Assembly: GCA_945947045.1 (NCBI GenBank)
Contig: CAMEXG010000062.1
Location: forward strand, 1 to 10,494
Reading direction: 5' to 3'
DNA from: an uncultured Spirochaetales bacterium
GTDB taxonomy: Bacteria; Spirochaetota; Spirochaetia; Sphaerochaetales; Sphaerochaetaceae
DNA length: 10,494 nt
The notes below the pieces were generated by a model that saw only the letters and a program-made list of their open reading frames with translations, was not told the origin of the DNA and ran no database searches. The position numbers and the translations under genes are program-made. Within the stretch, counting starts at the first letter, position 1. Every line of letters begins with the position of its first letter. Positions 1-6,034 of this stretch are shown here, one piece after another.

Positions 1-66
1 AACCAGAAGCGTCTGAAGCAGACTGTCTTCAGGCTTCCTGATGGCGGTAATAAGGATGCCGTATGA
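1..66 (+). CDS. Possible 3' end of an unrecognised plus-strand gene (partial)
   Basis: The first frame is open from the window edge for 21 codons and stops with TGA at 64-66. It reads NQKRLKQTVF followed by RLPDGGNKDAV, a hydrophilic, basic tail with protein-like composition. The other two plus frames stop at codons 5 and 13. If real, the gene converges on the PHP gene, which ends at 113. I do not recognise the family. The evidence is only an open frame, and 66 bases open by chance is not rare. A 5-bp GTCTG/CAGAC hairpin and an overlapping CTGAAG/CTTCAG pair also fall in this stretch, so it could be a structured 3' region instead. Confidence 0.3.
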   Translation, partial: NQKRLKQTVFRLPDGGNKDAV

Positions 67-112
67 CCTCCGGATTACACGCCAAAAGATTTAGATCCTA
101 AAAAAAGCAGGG

Positions 113-826
113 TTAGTTCTTTTTCAAAGCCTCAAGAGTTTCTTCTACAGACTTATTGACAATTAGTTCTTCTGGAAAACCCAGTTGGTCTATGAGGGAG
201 TGGGCATATCGGTGATTACCGATGTTATATTCAATATGAGCATCACTTCCGATAATAACCTTAGTTCCATACTTCACTGCAGATTCCAGCATACGAATGG
301 AATTCTCCCTGGAGTTTTTGCGATATCCTGAAGGTTTTACAGAATTTTCATTCAGCTCCAAAAGAACCTTGTGTTCAAAAGCAGCCTTGGCCAAAGTATC
401 CATATCAACATCATATGTTCCGTCGTCAGGATGACCAATAATGTTGACATGAGGATTATCCATCGCCTTTATATATGCCCAAGTATTTTCTTTTCTTGTA
501 CCTGGTTTTATGCATACATCATGAAGACTCGCAATACCATACCGGAGGTTCTTCGCCCACATATCTGTAACATCCACATTGCCTTCATAGTCGATGATAT
601 TGAATTCAATGCCGAATAATGTGCGGACACCAAACAAATAATCCGGGACTCGATTCCCTGCAATAAAATAGAAGCGATTGGCGGCTCCTTCCATTGCAGG
701 ACCATGGTCAGAAACTCCATAGAGACCAAGACCTTTCTCAGAAGCAGATTTCGCCATCTCATAGAGCGTGTTGAAAGCATGACCACTTGCATAGGTGTGT
801 GTATGAAGATCGACAATATCTAACAT
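113..826 (-). CDS. PHP-domain metallohydrolase, YcdX-type predicted phosphoesterase
   Basis: This is a 237-residue cytosolic protein of the PHP family, close in length and layout to E. coli YcdX (245 aa). The nine positions that bind the three metals in YcdX all have a counterpart: H8 and H10 (DLHTH), H16, H41 (SDHG), E74 (GIEFN), H102, H132 (GHPDD), and D195 and H197 (GSDAH). PHP enzymes of this kind hydrolyse phosphate esters; the substrate here cannot be read from sequence. The frame stays open to 931, but the start at 826 is preferred because it begins directly at the first metal motif and has AAAGGA six bases upstream. That ribosome site lies in the last codons of the upstream permease, whose stop is two bases away, so the gene is the fifth member of the phosphonate-transport operon. 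A PHP-family cyclic phosphodiesterase acting on a C-P lyase product is known in Eggerthella lenta. A role on an imported phosphorus compound is therefore a reasonable guess, not shown. Confidence 0.9.
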   Translation of the reverse strand: MLDIVDLHTHTYASGHAFNTLYEMAKSASEKGLGLYGVSDHGPAMEGAANRFYFIAGNRVPDYLFGVRTLFGIEFNIIDYEGNVDVTDMWAKNLRYGIASLHDVCIKPGTRKENTWAYIKAMDNPHVNIIGHPDDGTYDVDMDTLAKAAFEHKVLLELNENSVKPSGYRKNSRENSIRMLESAVKYGTKVIIGSDAHIEYNIGNHRYAHSLIDQLGFPEELIVNKSVEETLEALKKN

Positions 827-828
827 GC

Positions 829-1644
829 TTAATCCTTTGAAGAAATACTCTTTCTTATTTTTGTAGAGACCAATTCGATTATAAGAACCAAAATTACAAT
901 ACCCCAGAGAAGGGCACCCACATCGTTCCACTTTCTATACTCAATACCTACAATAAGGGCGGCACCAATACCACCAGCACCTACAAGACCAAGGATAGAG
1001 GCATTCTTAACATTTATATCCAAACGGTAAAGAATATTTGAGAGCATGGCGGCACTAAGCTGAGGAAGAATACCAAGACGAATCTTTGTGAATGCATTGC
1101 AGCCAGAAGCGTCAAGTGCTTCGACAACTCCATTATCCAAGTCCTCTATCGCCTCCATTGTCATCTTGGTAATCATACCGGTAGAACCAATACTCATGGT
1201 CAAAACACCGGCAAAAGGACCGCTTCCAACTGTTTTTACAAACATAATTGCAATCATGATTGTAGGAAAAGAACGGACTACAGTAACCAATGTAATAAAG
1301 ATGACATTGACCCATCTAGGAGCAGTACGATGGCTACAAAGAAATGCCAAAGGTATAGATAGGACTGCACCGATTATTGTCCCCAGGAAACCAATGGCGA
1401 AAGTCTCCAACACCATATAAAGAAGCCCATTCTTCGATAAATCTATTATTGTTTCCCAGGAAGGTGTAATCAGACCATAAAGTGCACCTTTGATCAATCG
1501 AACTCCAAGCTCTGTGATTTCATTGAACTGCAGAGTGATTTTCCCGAGGAATATCATGATAAGAATGAAAACAGCCATAACGGCAAATTTCACCCATACA
1601 GAAGGATACTCTTTTAGTTTATTATCAATTCGATCATTACTCAT
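829..1644 (-). CDS. phnE: Phosphonate-type ABC transporter permease (second PhnE)
   Basis: This 271-residue integral membrane protein has a short charged N-terminus and hydrophobic segments near residues 20-34, 75-104, 113-137 and 243-260. It carries the cytoplasmic-loop motif of importer permeases at about 175-195 (EALDASG, a gap, then GILPQ), which docks on the ATPase. The following NVKNASILGLVGAGGIG stretch is typical of PhnE proteins. The start ATG overlaps the stop of the preceding permease gene in an ATGA junction. There is no well-spaced ribosome site (AAGGA is 13 bases away), so translation probably depends on coupling. It most likely forms a heterodimeric channel with the other PhnE. 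The two share the family motifs but differ widely elsewhere, so this is an old duplication. The exact substrate (phosphonate, phosphite or similar) is not determined by the permease sequence. Confidence 0.92.
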   Translation of the reverse strand: MSNDRIDNKLKEYPSVWVKFAVMAVFILIMIFLGKITLQFNEITELGVRLIKGALYGLITPSWETIIDLSKNGLLYMVLETFAIGFLGTIIGAVLSIPLAFLCSHRTAPRWVNVIFITLVTVVRSFPTIMIAIMFVKTVGSGPFAGVLTMSIGSTGMITKMTMEAIEDLDNGVVEALDASGCNAFTKIRLGILPQLSAAMLSNILYRLDINVKNASILGLVGAGGIGAALIVGIEYRKWNDVGALLWGIVILVLIIELVSTKIRKSISSKD

Positions 1645-2471
1645 ACGTCAGACAGTTTCCTTCTTCCATAGCGAGCCAGGAACTCTAAAGCGACGACAGT
1701 CAAAGTCATGACAAGAACGACAAGACCGAGGTTTGAATACTTTCTCAGAGAAAGCTGACTATCAAGGACAATACCTATACCACCTGCTCCAACATAACCA
1801 AGGATGGAAGCACTCTTGACGTTAGTCTCCAACGTAAGAAGGACTGTGGAGAAAAAATACCCCTTCACCTGAGGCCAGATCGACGTCCAAATGCATTTTA
1901 TACGGGAAGCACCGGTAGACTGAATTGCTTCATATGCCCCCATATCCACTGTTTCGATGTACTCATACATCATTTTGGTACAGATAGTGAAAGTAAAAAC
2001 AGAGATTGCCAAAGTACCGGTAAATGTGCCCATACCAAATAAAAGCTGGAAAAAGCATGCAAATACCATAATCGGCAGGGTTCTGAAAAGAGTAATTACA
2101 ATTCTACTACTTACAGTAATGACTTTCGAAATCTTAAAATTGGCAGATAGGAAGAATGATACAGGGAGGGCGACGACACAACCGATTACTGAGCCAAGAA
2201 TAGACATGATGATGGTATCAAGCATCGCCTTCTTCATCATAGGCCAATAGGACCAGTTGCAGGGGAACATCTTTTTTAGCATATCAAAGAAAAAATGCCC
2301 ACGCTTGATAAGCTGAGAGAAGTTGAAACCCACTATTTTACCACATCCTATGACCATCAGTATCAGAATGATGATAATATAAGGAGACTTGCTGACCTTC
2401 TCCTTTACAATCTTCCCGTTAGAGAGCTTATATGTTCTTGGAACAAAGACATGAATTAAATCATCGAACAT
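1641..2471 (-). CDS. phnE: Phosphonate-type ABC transporter permease (first PhnE)
   Basis: The second permease of the importer is 276 residues from the ATG at 2471. It begins MFDDLIHVF, has a basic loop containing KEKVSKS, and then hydrophobic segments near residues 32-48, 85-110, 122-148 and 246-262. The coupling motif reads EAIQSTGASRIK followed by SIWPQ, then NVKSASILGYVGAGGIG, as in PhnE. The ATG overlaps the ATPase stop by one base (TGATG). A GTG directly before it (2472-2474) would give one extra residue and a 4-base overlap. Both are served by AAGGAG inside the end of phnC; the spacing is 8 bases to ATG and 5 to GTG, and I chose ATG. Its own stop overlaps the next permease start. Two unequal PhnE genes in tandem are common in phosphonate transport operons. 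Confidence 0.92.
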   Translation of the reverse strand: MFDDLIHVFVPRTYKLSNGKIVKEKVSKSPYIIIILILMVIGCGKIVGFNFSQLIKRGHFFFDMLKKMFPCNWSYWPMMKKAMLDTIIMSILGSVIGCVVALPVSFFLSANFKISKVITVSSRIVITLFRTLPIMVFACFFQLLFGMGTFTGTLAISVFTFTICTKMMYEYIETVDMGAYEAIQSTGASRIKCIWTSIWPQVKGYFFSTVLLTLETNVKSASILGYVGAGGIGIVLDSQLSLRKYSNLGLVVLVMTLTVVALEFLARYGRRKLSDV

Positions 2472-3241
2472 CACTTCTTCTCCTTCATAAACTCGTCGTC
2501 AGTCAGTTTCCTGCCATAGATAGTCTGAAGAGTATCTTCTGTGATGGCCGAGGATGGCCCGTCATATACAATCTTTCCTGCTTTTATTCCAATGATCCTG
2601 TCTGCATATTGAAGGGCTAAGTCAACATGATGAATATTGATCAAGACAGTAATACCCATTTCCTTGTTGATTCTCTTGAAGTCATCCATTACCGTTTCCG
2701 CCATAACAGGATCCAAGGCAGCTACAGGTTCATCAGCTAAGATTATTTCAGGATCCTGGGCCAAGGTTCTGGCAAGAGCGACTCTCTGTTGCTGACCTCC
2801 CGAAAGCTGATCTGCACGGATATAAGCCTTATCCAGGATGCCAACCTTATCCAAAGCTTCCAAAGCTTTGACTTTGTCAGTTTTTTTGTATAACCCTAAG
2901 AATATACGCAGGAAGGACATGTCTGCCGCCCGAGCTGTCAATACATTGTTAATAACGGAAACCTTTGTAACAAGATTAAAAGACTGGAAGACCATTCCAA
3001 TCTTTCGCCTAAACTTTCGGAGAGATTTCCCTTTAAGAGTAGATACATCAACACCATCGACAGTCAGACTCCCATCTGTGATATCGATCATCTTATTGAT
3101 GGTTCTGATCAGTGTTGATTTACCTGCCCCAGAAAGACCAATAATGGCTACAAATTCGCCATTCTGTATTTCCAAACTGACATCATCAAGACCTTTTGTC
3201 CCATTTCCATATACTTTGGATACATGTTCTAGTTTAATCAT
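2471..3241 (-). CDS. phnC: Phosphonate-type ABC transporter ATP-binding protein
   Basis: This 256-residue ATPase powers the importer from the inner face of the membrane. All expected motifs are present: Walker A GLSGAGKST at 35-43, Q-loop Q86 (VFQSFN), signature LSGGQQQR at 146-153, Walker B IILADEP at 166-172 with catalytic E171, D-loop ALDP at 175-178, and switch histidine H204 in INIHHVDLAL. The length and the NIHHVDLA segment fit PhnC better than generic amino-acid importers. The ribosome site is GGAG with a 5-base gap to ATG. The gene follows phnD after 91 bases containing a stem-loop and overlaps the first permease gene. The intact motifs suggest a working enzyme. Confidence 0.94.
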   Translation of the reverse strand: MIKLEHVSKVYGNGTKGLDDVSLEIQNGEFVAIIGLSGAGKSTLIRTINKMIDITDGSLTVDGVDVSTLKGKSLRKFRRKIGMVFQSFNLVTKVSVINNVLTARAADMSFLRIFLGLYKKTDKVKALEALDKVGILDKAYIRADQLSGGQQQRVALARTLAQDPEIILADEPVAALDPVMAETVMDDFKRINKEMGITVLINIHHVDLALQYADRIIGIKAGKIVYDGPSSAITEDTLQTIYGRKLTDDEFMKEKK

Positions 3242-3266
3242 AAATGCTCCGATTTATAAAAGCATT

Positions 3267-3288
3267 CAGGGGGAAGATCCTCCCCCTG
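3267..3288 (-). promoter_or_regulatory. Intra-operon stem-loop between phnD and phnC
   Basis: A perfect 8-bp inverted repeat, CAGGGGGA and TCCCCCTG, is separated by a 6-base loop (3275-3280). It lies in the 91-base gap between the phnD stop and the phnC start. In the minus-strand transcript the stem is followed by AATGCTTTTA, with only a short T run, so it looks like a partial terminator or an RNA 3'-end stabiliser rather than a full stop. Such hairpins after binding-protein genes are a known way to make the binding protein in excess over the membrane parts. The hairpin is directly visible; its effect is inferred. Confidence 0.65.
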
Positions 3289-3332
3289 TCTGCATCTTCT
3301 AGAAGAGATTGCTGCCATCTACAACTAGTCTA

Positions 3333-4403
3333 TTAGTTTGATGCAGCTGCAACCTGCTGGCGAGCACCTTCGAAGTACTCAGGAAGTGGTACTACGAGTC
3401 CACTCTGGTTAAGATTTCTGAAAGGAAGGTTGTCTGCTGGATCATCGGAATTTGCAAGATCCATGAGAGCCTTTGCAAGAGCATCACAGAAGCCTTCTGT
3501 CATCTTTTCACCTGTTCCTGCAACCCAAACTTCGTTGACAGATCTTTCTGTAAGGGCAATGGCCTTAAGAATATCCTGTGGTTCCTTTCCCTCTGCAGCA
3601 AGTTCTGGGTAAAGCTTTTCAAACGCATCGAAAGTAGCCTGTTCTCCATAGACTTTGTCCTGATAGTTCGCAGCAATATCACACTGACCAAGAAGAAGTG
3701 CTTCGATAATTGCAGAACCACCGTTACCTACAGATGCATTCTTAAGCATTTCTACAGACTTCTTGGATTCGCCTACACCAGTACCATACATTTCATCAAG
3801 CCAAAGAGAAGGAAGGATGAAAGATGTAGCTGAAGTTGTCTTACCAAGAGACCACTTTGCATTCTGAAGATCATCCCATGTAAGGTTGCCACTTTCTGCC
3901 TTGGAAAGAAGTTCTCTTCCCTTTTCTGTAAGAATATTTACCCAAAGGACAGATCTGGAACCAGGTGACATAAAGTTCTCATCCTTATGGACGTTACCAG
4001 TGTTCCAATCTGCGATATCTCTTGTATCCTTTTCATATCCGATTCTGGATACCTGAGCGAGAGCATTGATTTCGTCTTCATACAAAACATAAGTTGTTGC
4101 ACCCACTACACCAAGATCGATCGTACCGGCAGCAAGACCTTCAGCTATGATCTCCATGCTTGTTCCTACTGTAACATCGAAGCTGTTGAGAGTATAACCA
4201 TACTTTGCAAGAGCTCTTGGAAGAGATCCCTTAAGAGGCTCCAGCATCTTTGTAAGAGTCTCAAGTTCATAAGTCGGTGCATAGACAAGGGTGAGGTTGT
4301 CGATGACCTTGTCATCCTTTGCTGTCTTTTCTTCAGCAGCCCCCTGAGCAAAAACAGAGAACATGCATACAGCAACGAGAAGGATAGCGAGAAGTTTTTT
4401 CAT
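3333..4403 (-). CDS. phnD: Phosphonate-type ABC transporter periplasmic binding protein
   Basis: This 356-residue exported solute-binding protein has a signal peptide: MKK, a hydrophobic core to about residue 18, and probable cleavage near FAQ/GAAEE. Cys13 in LVAVC does not make a good lipobox, though spirochaete lipoboxes are loose, so lipidation is not excluded. The mature part follows the PhnD family pattern. GTSMEIIAEGLAAGTIDLGVVG (split at about residues 80-101) leads to TTYVL, then GKTTSATSFILPSLWL at about 187-202 corresponds to the ligand-contacting Ser/Thr loop, and LLLGQCDIAANYQD falls at about 236-249. The ribosome site AAAGGAG has a 6-base gap to ATG. It is the first gene of the operon and sets its specificity, which could be a phosphonate, phosphite, hypophosphite or an organophosphate; sequence reading alone cannot separate these. 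Confidence 0.92.
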   Translation of the reverse strand: MKKLLAILLVAVCMFSVFAQGAAEEKTAKDDKVIDNLTLVYAPTYELETLTKMLEPLKGSLPRALAKYGYTLNSFDVTVGTSMEIIAEGLAAGTIDLGVVGATTYVLYEDEINALAQVSRIGYEKDTRDIADWNTGNVHKDENFMSPGSRSVLWVNILTEKGRELLSKAESGNLTWDDLQNAKWSLGKTTSATSFILPSLWLDEMYGTGVGESKKSVEMLKNASVGNGGSAIIEALLLGQCDIAANYQDKVYGEQATFDAFEKLYPELAAEGKEPQDILKAIALTERSVNEVWVAGTGEKMTEGFCDALAKALMDLANSDDPADNLPFRNLNQSGLVVPLPEYFEGARQQVAAASN

Positions 4404-4926
4404 TATTATCTCCTTTGGGAATTAAACATACCCTAACGTCTTATCTTTACAGATTATTAATAAACGCGACAATAGAAATTAATTTTTTGAAAAGCTCATC
4501 CAGTAAACCTACTACACGTTTTTCACGCCTAGAAAAAAATTGTGATGAAGATATTTTTGTCTTTTCTTTCCCTTAAGAAATAATCAATGTTAAAGAATCC
4601 TATGCAATAATATGGGTGTTCTTTCAAATAGATATCCAAATCCTACTAAGGTAAATGAAAACGTAAATGCAGGCTTTGGGAGTTTCTCTACTGTCTCATT
4701 GGATTTAGTTATGGAAACCCCGGGCTATGAGGGAGTGGGAATATGGAGGGTTACTTTTTATACTGACTTTGAATGTTAGTCTTTTTAAAAGGGATGATGT
4801 ACCCTATCTGTCTTCCTTTTCTAGTCTCAACCTGCAACAAGAAAGCTTCGTCTCTCAAACTATATGATTCTATCAGAATAATAAATGACTTAATGCTGGG
4901 TTTTGCAATATCATTTTAAAGAAAAT
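4404..4926. other. AT-rich intergenic region upstream of phnD; no confident gene
   Basis: About 520 bases hold the phnD leader and a stretch with no convincing gene. The phnD promoter must lie here on the minus strand. The best candidate I can point to is TTGTCG, 17 bases, TAAAGA within 4442-4470, which is weak. No pho-box-like repeat or riboswitch is evident. The distal part (about 4590-4920) contains several short open stretches on both strands and one 22-bp near-match to the 3' part of the PHP gene. It may therefore be eroded former coding sequence. Confidence 0.5.
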
Positions 4927-4946
4927 GTCCTCCCCGAGAGAAGGAC
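4917..4946 (-). terminator. Rho-independent terminator after the PIN toxin gene
   Basis: On the minus strand, GTCCTTC pairs with GGAGGAC (one T-G wobble) around the 6-base loop TCTCGG. It is followed directly by ATTTTCTTT. The stem starts 45 bases past the toxin stop codon. A 7-bp GC-rich stem plus a T-rich tail is a good terminator form. It lies inside direct repeat copy A. Confidence 0.65.
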
Positions 4947-4988
4947 ACATATTATGTAATACTCGTTTGATGTCAATGAGTTATCAGA
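4927..4988. repeat. 62-bp direct repeat, copy A (3' side of toxin gene)
   Basis: This copy matches 5973-6034 over 62 bases with two mismatches, at 4932 (C against T) and 4973 (T against G), and no gaps. It begins two bases beyond the toxin stop codon and contains the terminator hairpin. Weaker similarity continues to 4998, where TATCC recurs. In this extension the minus strand could encode GYRI-stop, like GYRF-stop at the end of the outer-membrane protein beside copy B. The sequence left of the repeat shows no similarity between copies. Confidence 0.9.
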
Positions 4989-4990
4989 TT

Positions 4991-5398
4991 CTATATCCTA
5001 TTTAGAATTTCGTTTGGCGTAAATGCCGGAACCCTACTATCTGCGAAATCTCTAGTATTCCTTGTTACTATATAATCCGCATGAACACGATAGGCAGTTG
5101 CAGACTGGACTGCATCTTCGAAGTCATTCCACTCCATTCCTAAAGCCAAATTGATGTCTGACACACCAAGATCAGTGAAAACGAATATCATCCTAAGTAG
5201 GCTAATTATATCTGCTATTTTCTTTGGATCCAGTTTCTTACGCATAATATAAACTAGATTGGTGATGGTGAGTGCAGATATATATCCTGTCACTCCCTCC
5301 GTTTCGCAAAGCTTCCAAATCATAGAGGAATCCCTTACAAATTCCTGTCTCTCCATCATAACATCCAATAGGATATTTGTATCAATCAATAGGACCAT
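4991..5398 (-). CDS. PIN-domain toxin (predicted ribonuclease) of a toxin-antitoxin pair
   Basis: From the ATG at 5398 this is a 135-residue PIN-domain protein, the usual VapC-like length. Acidic residues of the Mg-dependent RNase centre are visible: the first Asp in LLIDTN (residue 6), the WNDFEDA segment (D92, D95), and the Asp of TRNTRDF (D117). The ISALTITNLVYIMRK stretch is typical of the PIN_3 type. An in-frame TTG at 5407 would add MKK, with a GAGG only 4 bases before it; GAGG is too far from the ATG (12 bases). Hence the start is uncertain, and coupling to the antitoxin is likely. The gene overlaps the antitoxin end by 17 bases (26 from TTG). The expected role is RNA cleavage when the labile partner is lost; the RNA target is unknown. 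Confidence 0.87.
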   Translation of the reverse strand: MVLLIDTNILLDVMMERQEFVRDSSMIWKLCETEGVTGYISALTITNLVYIMRKKLDPKKIADIISLLRMIFVFTDLGVSDINLALGMEWNDFEDAVQSATAYRVHADYIVTRNTRDFADSRVPAFTPNEILNRI

Positions 5399-5624
5399 TT
5401 TTTTCAATCAACCTCTCTGTCTTTTCTTTATCTAAGTCATAATCACCCTTTAGAATGCCTATAAGAGAATCGGTAAGGTAAGAGACCATTGCTTCCTTCG
5501 GTATAAAGCGACCTATTTCCTTACCATTTTTTGTTACGATAACCTCATAACCACTCATTACAAGATTTAGATACCTTCCGAAATTATTTTGCATCTCAGT
5601 TGCGGTGGCAGTAGCAGCGATCAT
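5382..5624 (-). CDS. Phd/YefM-type antitoxin
   Basis: This 80-residue antitoxin is first in a two-gene unit with the PIN toxin. The N-terminal half follows the Phd/YefM DNA-binding fold: TATEMQNNFGRYLNLVMSG, then EVIVTKNGKEIGRFIP, ending near residue 43. The C-terminal half (about 50-80) is charged and probably wraps the toxin. The ribosome site GGAGG is 7 bases from the ATG. A long inverted repeat with a TATAAT box lies immediately upstream, the expected operator for self-repression. A Phd-type antitoxin with a PIN toxin is a recurring mixed pairing, so the cognate nature of the pair rests on the overlap and gene order. Confidence 0.88.
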   Translation of the reverse strand: MIAATATATEMQNNFGRYLNLVMSGYEVIVTKNGKEIGRFIPKEAMVSYLTDSLIGILKGDYDLDKEKTERLIEKNGPID

Positions 5625-5636
5625 AGATACACCTCC

Positions 5637-5675
5637 ATTTTAGCTAATTTAAATCTATTATAAATTAGCTAAAAT
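5637..5675 (-). promoter_or_regulatory. Promoter-operator of the toxin-antitoxin operon
   Basis: A perfect 14-bp inverted repeat, ATTTTAGCTAATTT (5637-5650) and AAATTAGCTAAAAT (5662-5675), has an 11-base spacer. Each arm contains the self-complementary octamer TTAGCTAA, with centres 25 bp apart. On the minus strand TATAAT (5662-5657) sits between the arms. TTGATA upstream is only 12 bases away, so the -35 element is unclear. The layout fits two antitoxin dimers covering the promoter and repressing it. The repeat is seen directly; repressor binding is inferred from the Phd family. Confidence 0.75.
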
Positions 5676-5964
5676 ATCAAAAAAATAACTCACATACTTC
5701 TAAAATAAAAGATAAATATATCTATCAAATCCTTCATGTCCAAGCGTCAGTAATTCGTGTCAGGTTAATAATAGAAGATAAATGCAGACTAAATTTGTTG
5801 ATGGGTTTTTCTTTTGACAAAGGAAGAACCAATCAAATTCTTGATGATAAGTTTTTTCTCTTAACCCTCCCTACATTTAAGCTAATATCTACACCTTAAA
5901 TGAAAAAGATGACTTAGAGATGATGAAAAATAGACTCATATGAAACGGAGTGATTCCTTAAACA
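5676..5964. other. AT-rich intergenic spacer; nothing convincing found
   Basis: About 290 bases between the toxin-antitoxin operator and direct repeat copy B. Only short open stretches occur, for example a plus-strand run ending NEKDDLEMMKNRLI-stop near 5940 without a start or ribosome site. TTGACA at 5815-5820 on the plus strand has no fitting -10 element. No RNA gene or mobile-element end was seen. Confidence 0.5.
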
Positions 5965-6001
5965 ATAATATGGTCCTTCCCGAGAGAAGGACACATATTA
6001 T
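5965..6001 (-). terminator. Terminator-like long hairpin after the outer-membrane protein gene
   Basis: The inner stem GTCCTTC/GAAGGAC (5973-5979 with 5986-5992, loop 6) is perfect. It is extended by an outer 7-bp stem ATAATAT/ATATTAT (5965-5971 with 5995-6001) across a small internal loop. It begins about 30 bases past the stop codon of the barrel gene. The T-rich tail on the minus strand is modest (TGTTTAAGG). The outer stem is absent from copy A, so only the core hairpin is shared by the repeats. Confidence 0.55.
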
Positions 6002-6034
6002 GTAATACTCGTTTGATGGCAATGAGTTATCAGA
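5973..6034. repeat. 62-bp direct repeat, copy B (3' end of barrel gene)
   Basis: This copy is 60 of 62 identical to 4927-4988 in the same orientation. It overlaps the last five bases of the outer-membrane protein gene, including its TGA stop, and contains the terminator hairpin. With copy A it brackets a unit of about 1.05 kb that contains the whole toxin-antitoxin operon and the spacer. Confidence 0.9.

Noticed and set aside
827..931. Longer PHP protein starting at 931
   Set aside because: The extra 35 residues lie inside the permease gene in another frame, have no family similarity, and the internal ATG at 826 has a good ribosome site.
4612..4779. Plus-strand open frame of 55 residues starting MGVLSNRYPNPTK, with a further open stretch (NVSLFKRDDVPYLSS) in the next frame after it
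   Set aside because: There is no ribosome site and no recognisable family. Joining the two parts needs a frameshift, and equally open frames exist on the minus strand over the same bases.
4753..4917. Minus-strand open stretch of about 54 residues containing ETRKGRQIGYIIPFKK, slightly like the NGKEIGRFIP segment of the antitoxin
   Set aside because: It has no start codon or ribosome site and begins right after a stop. The similarity is limited to about ten residues, too little to call an antitoxin relic.
4927..4988. Direct repeats as integron attC sites, since toxin-antitoxin cassettes and 3'-end recombination sites are typical of integrons
   Set aside because: The expected core motifs (GTTRRRY and RYYYAAC) are not present at the repeat ends. 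GTTTGAT and ATCAAAC come close but break the pattern, and there are only two copies and no integrase.
5815..5840. Perfect TTGACA on the plus strand
   Set aside because: No -10 element occurs at a suitable distance and no plus-strand gene follows.
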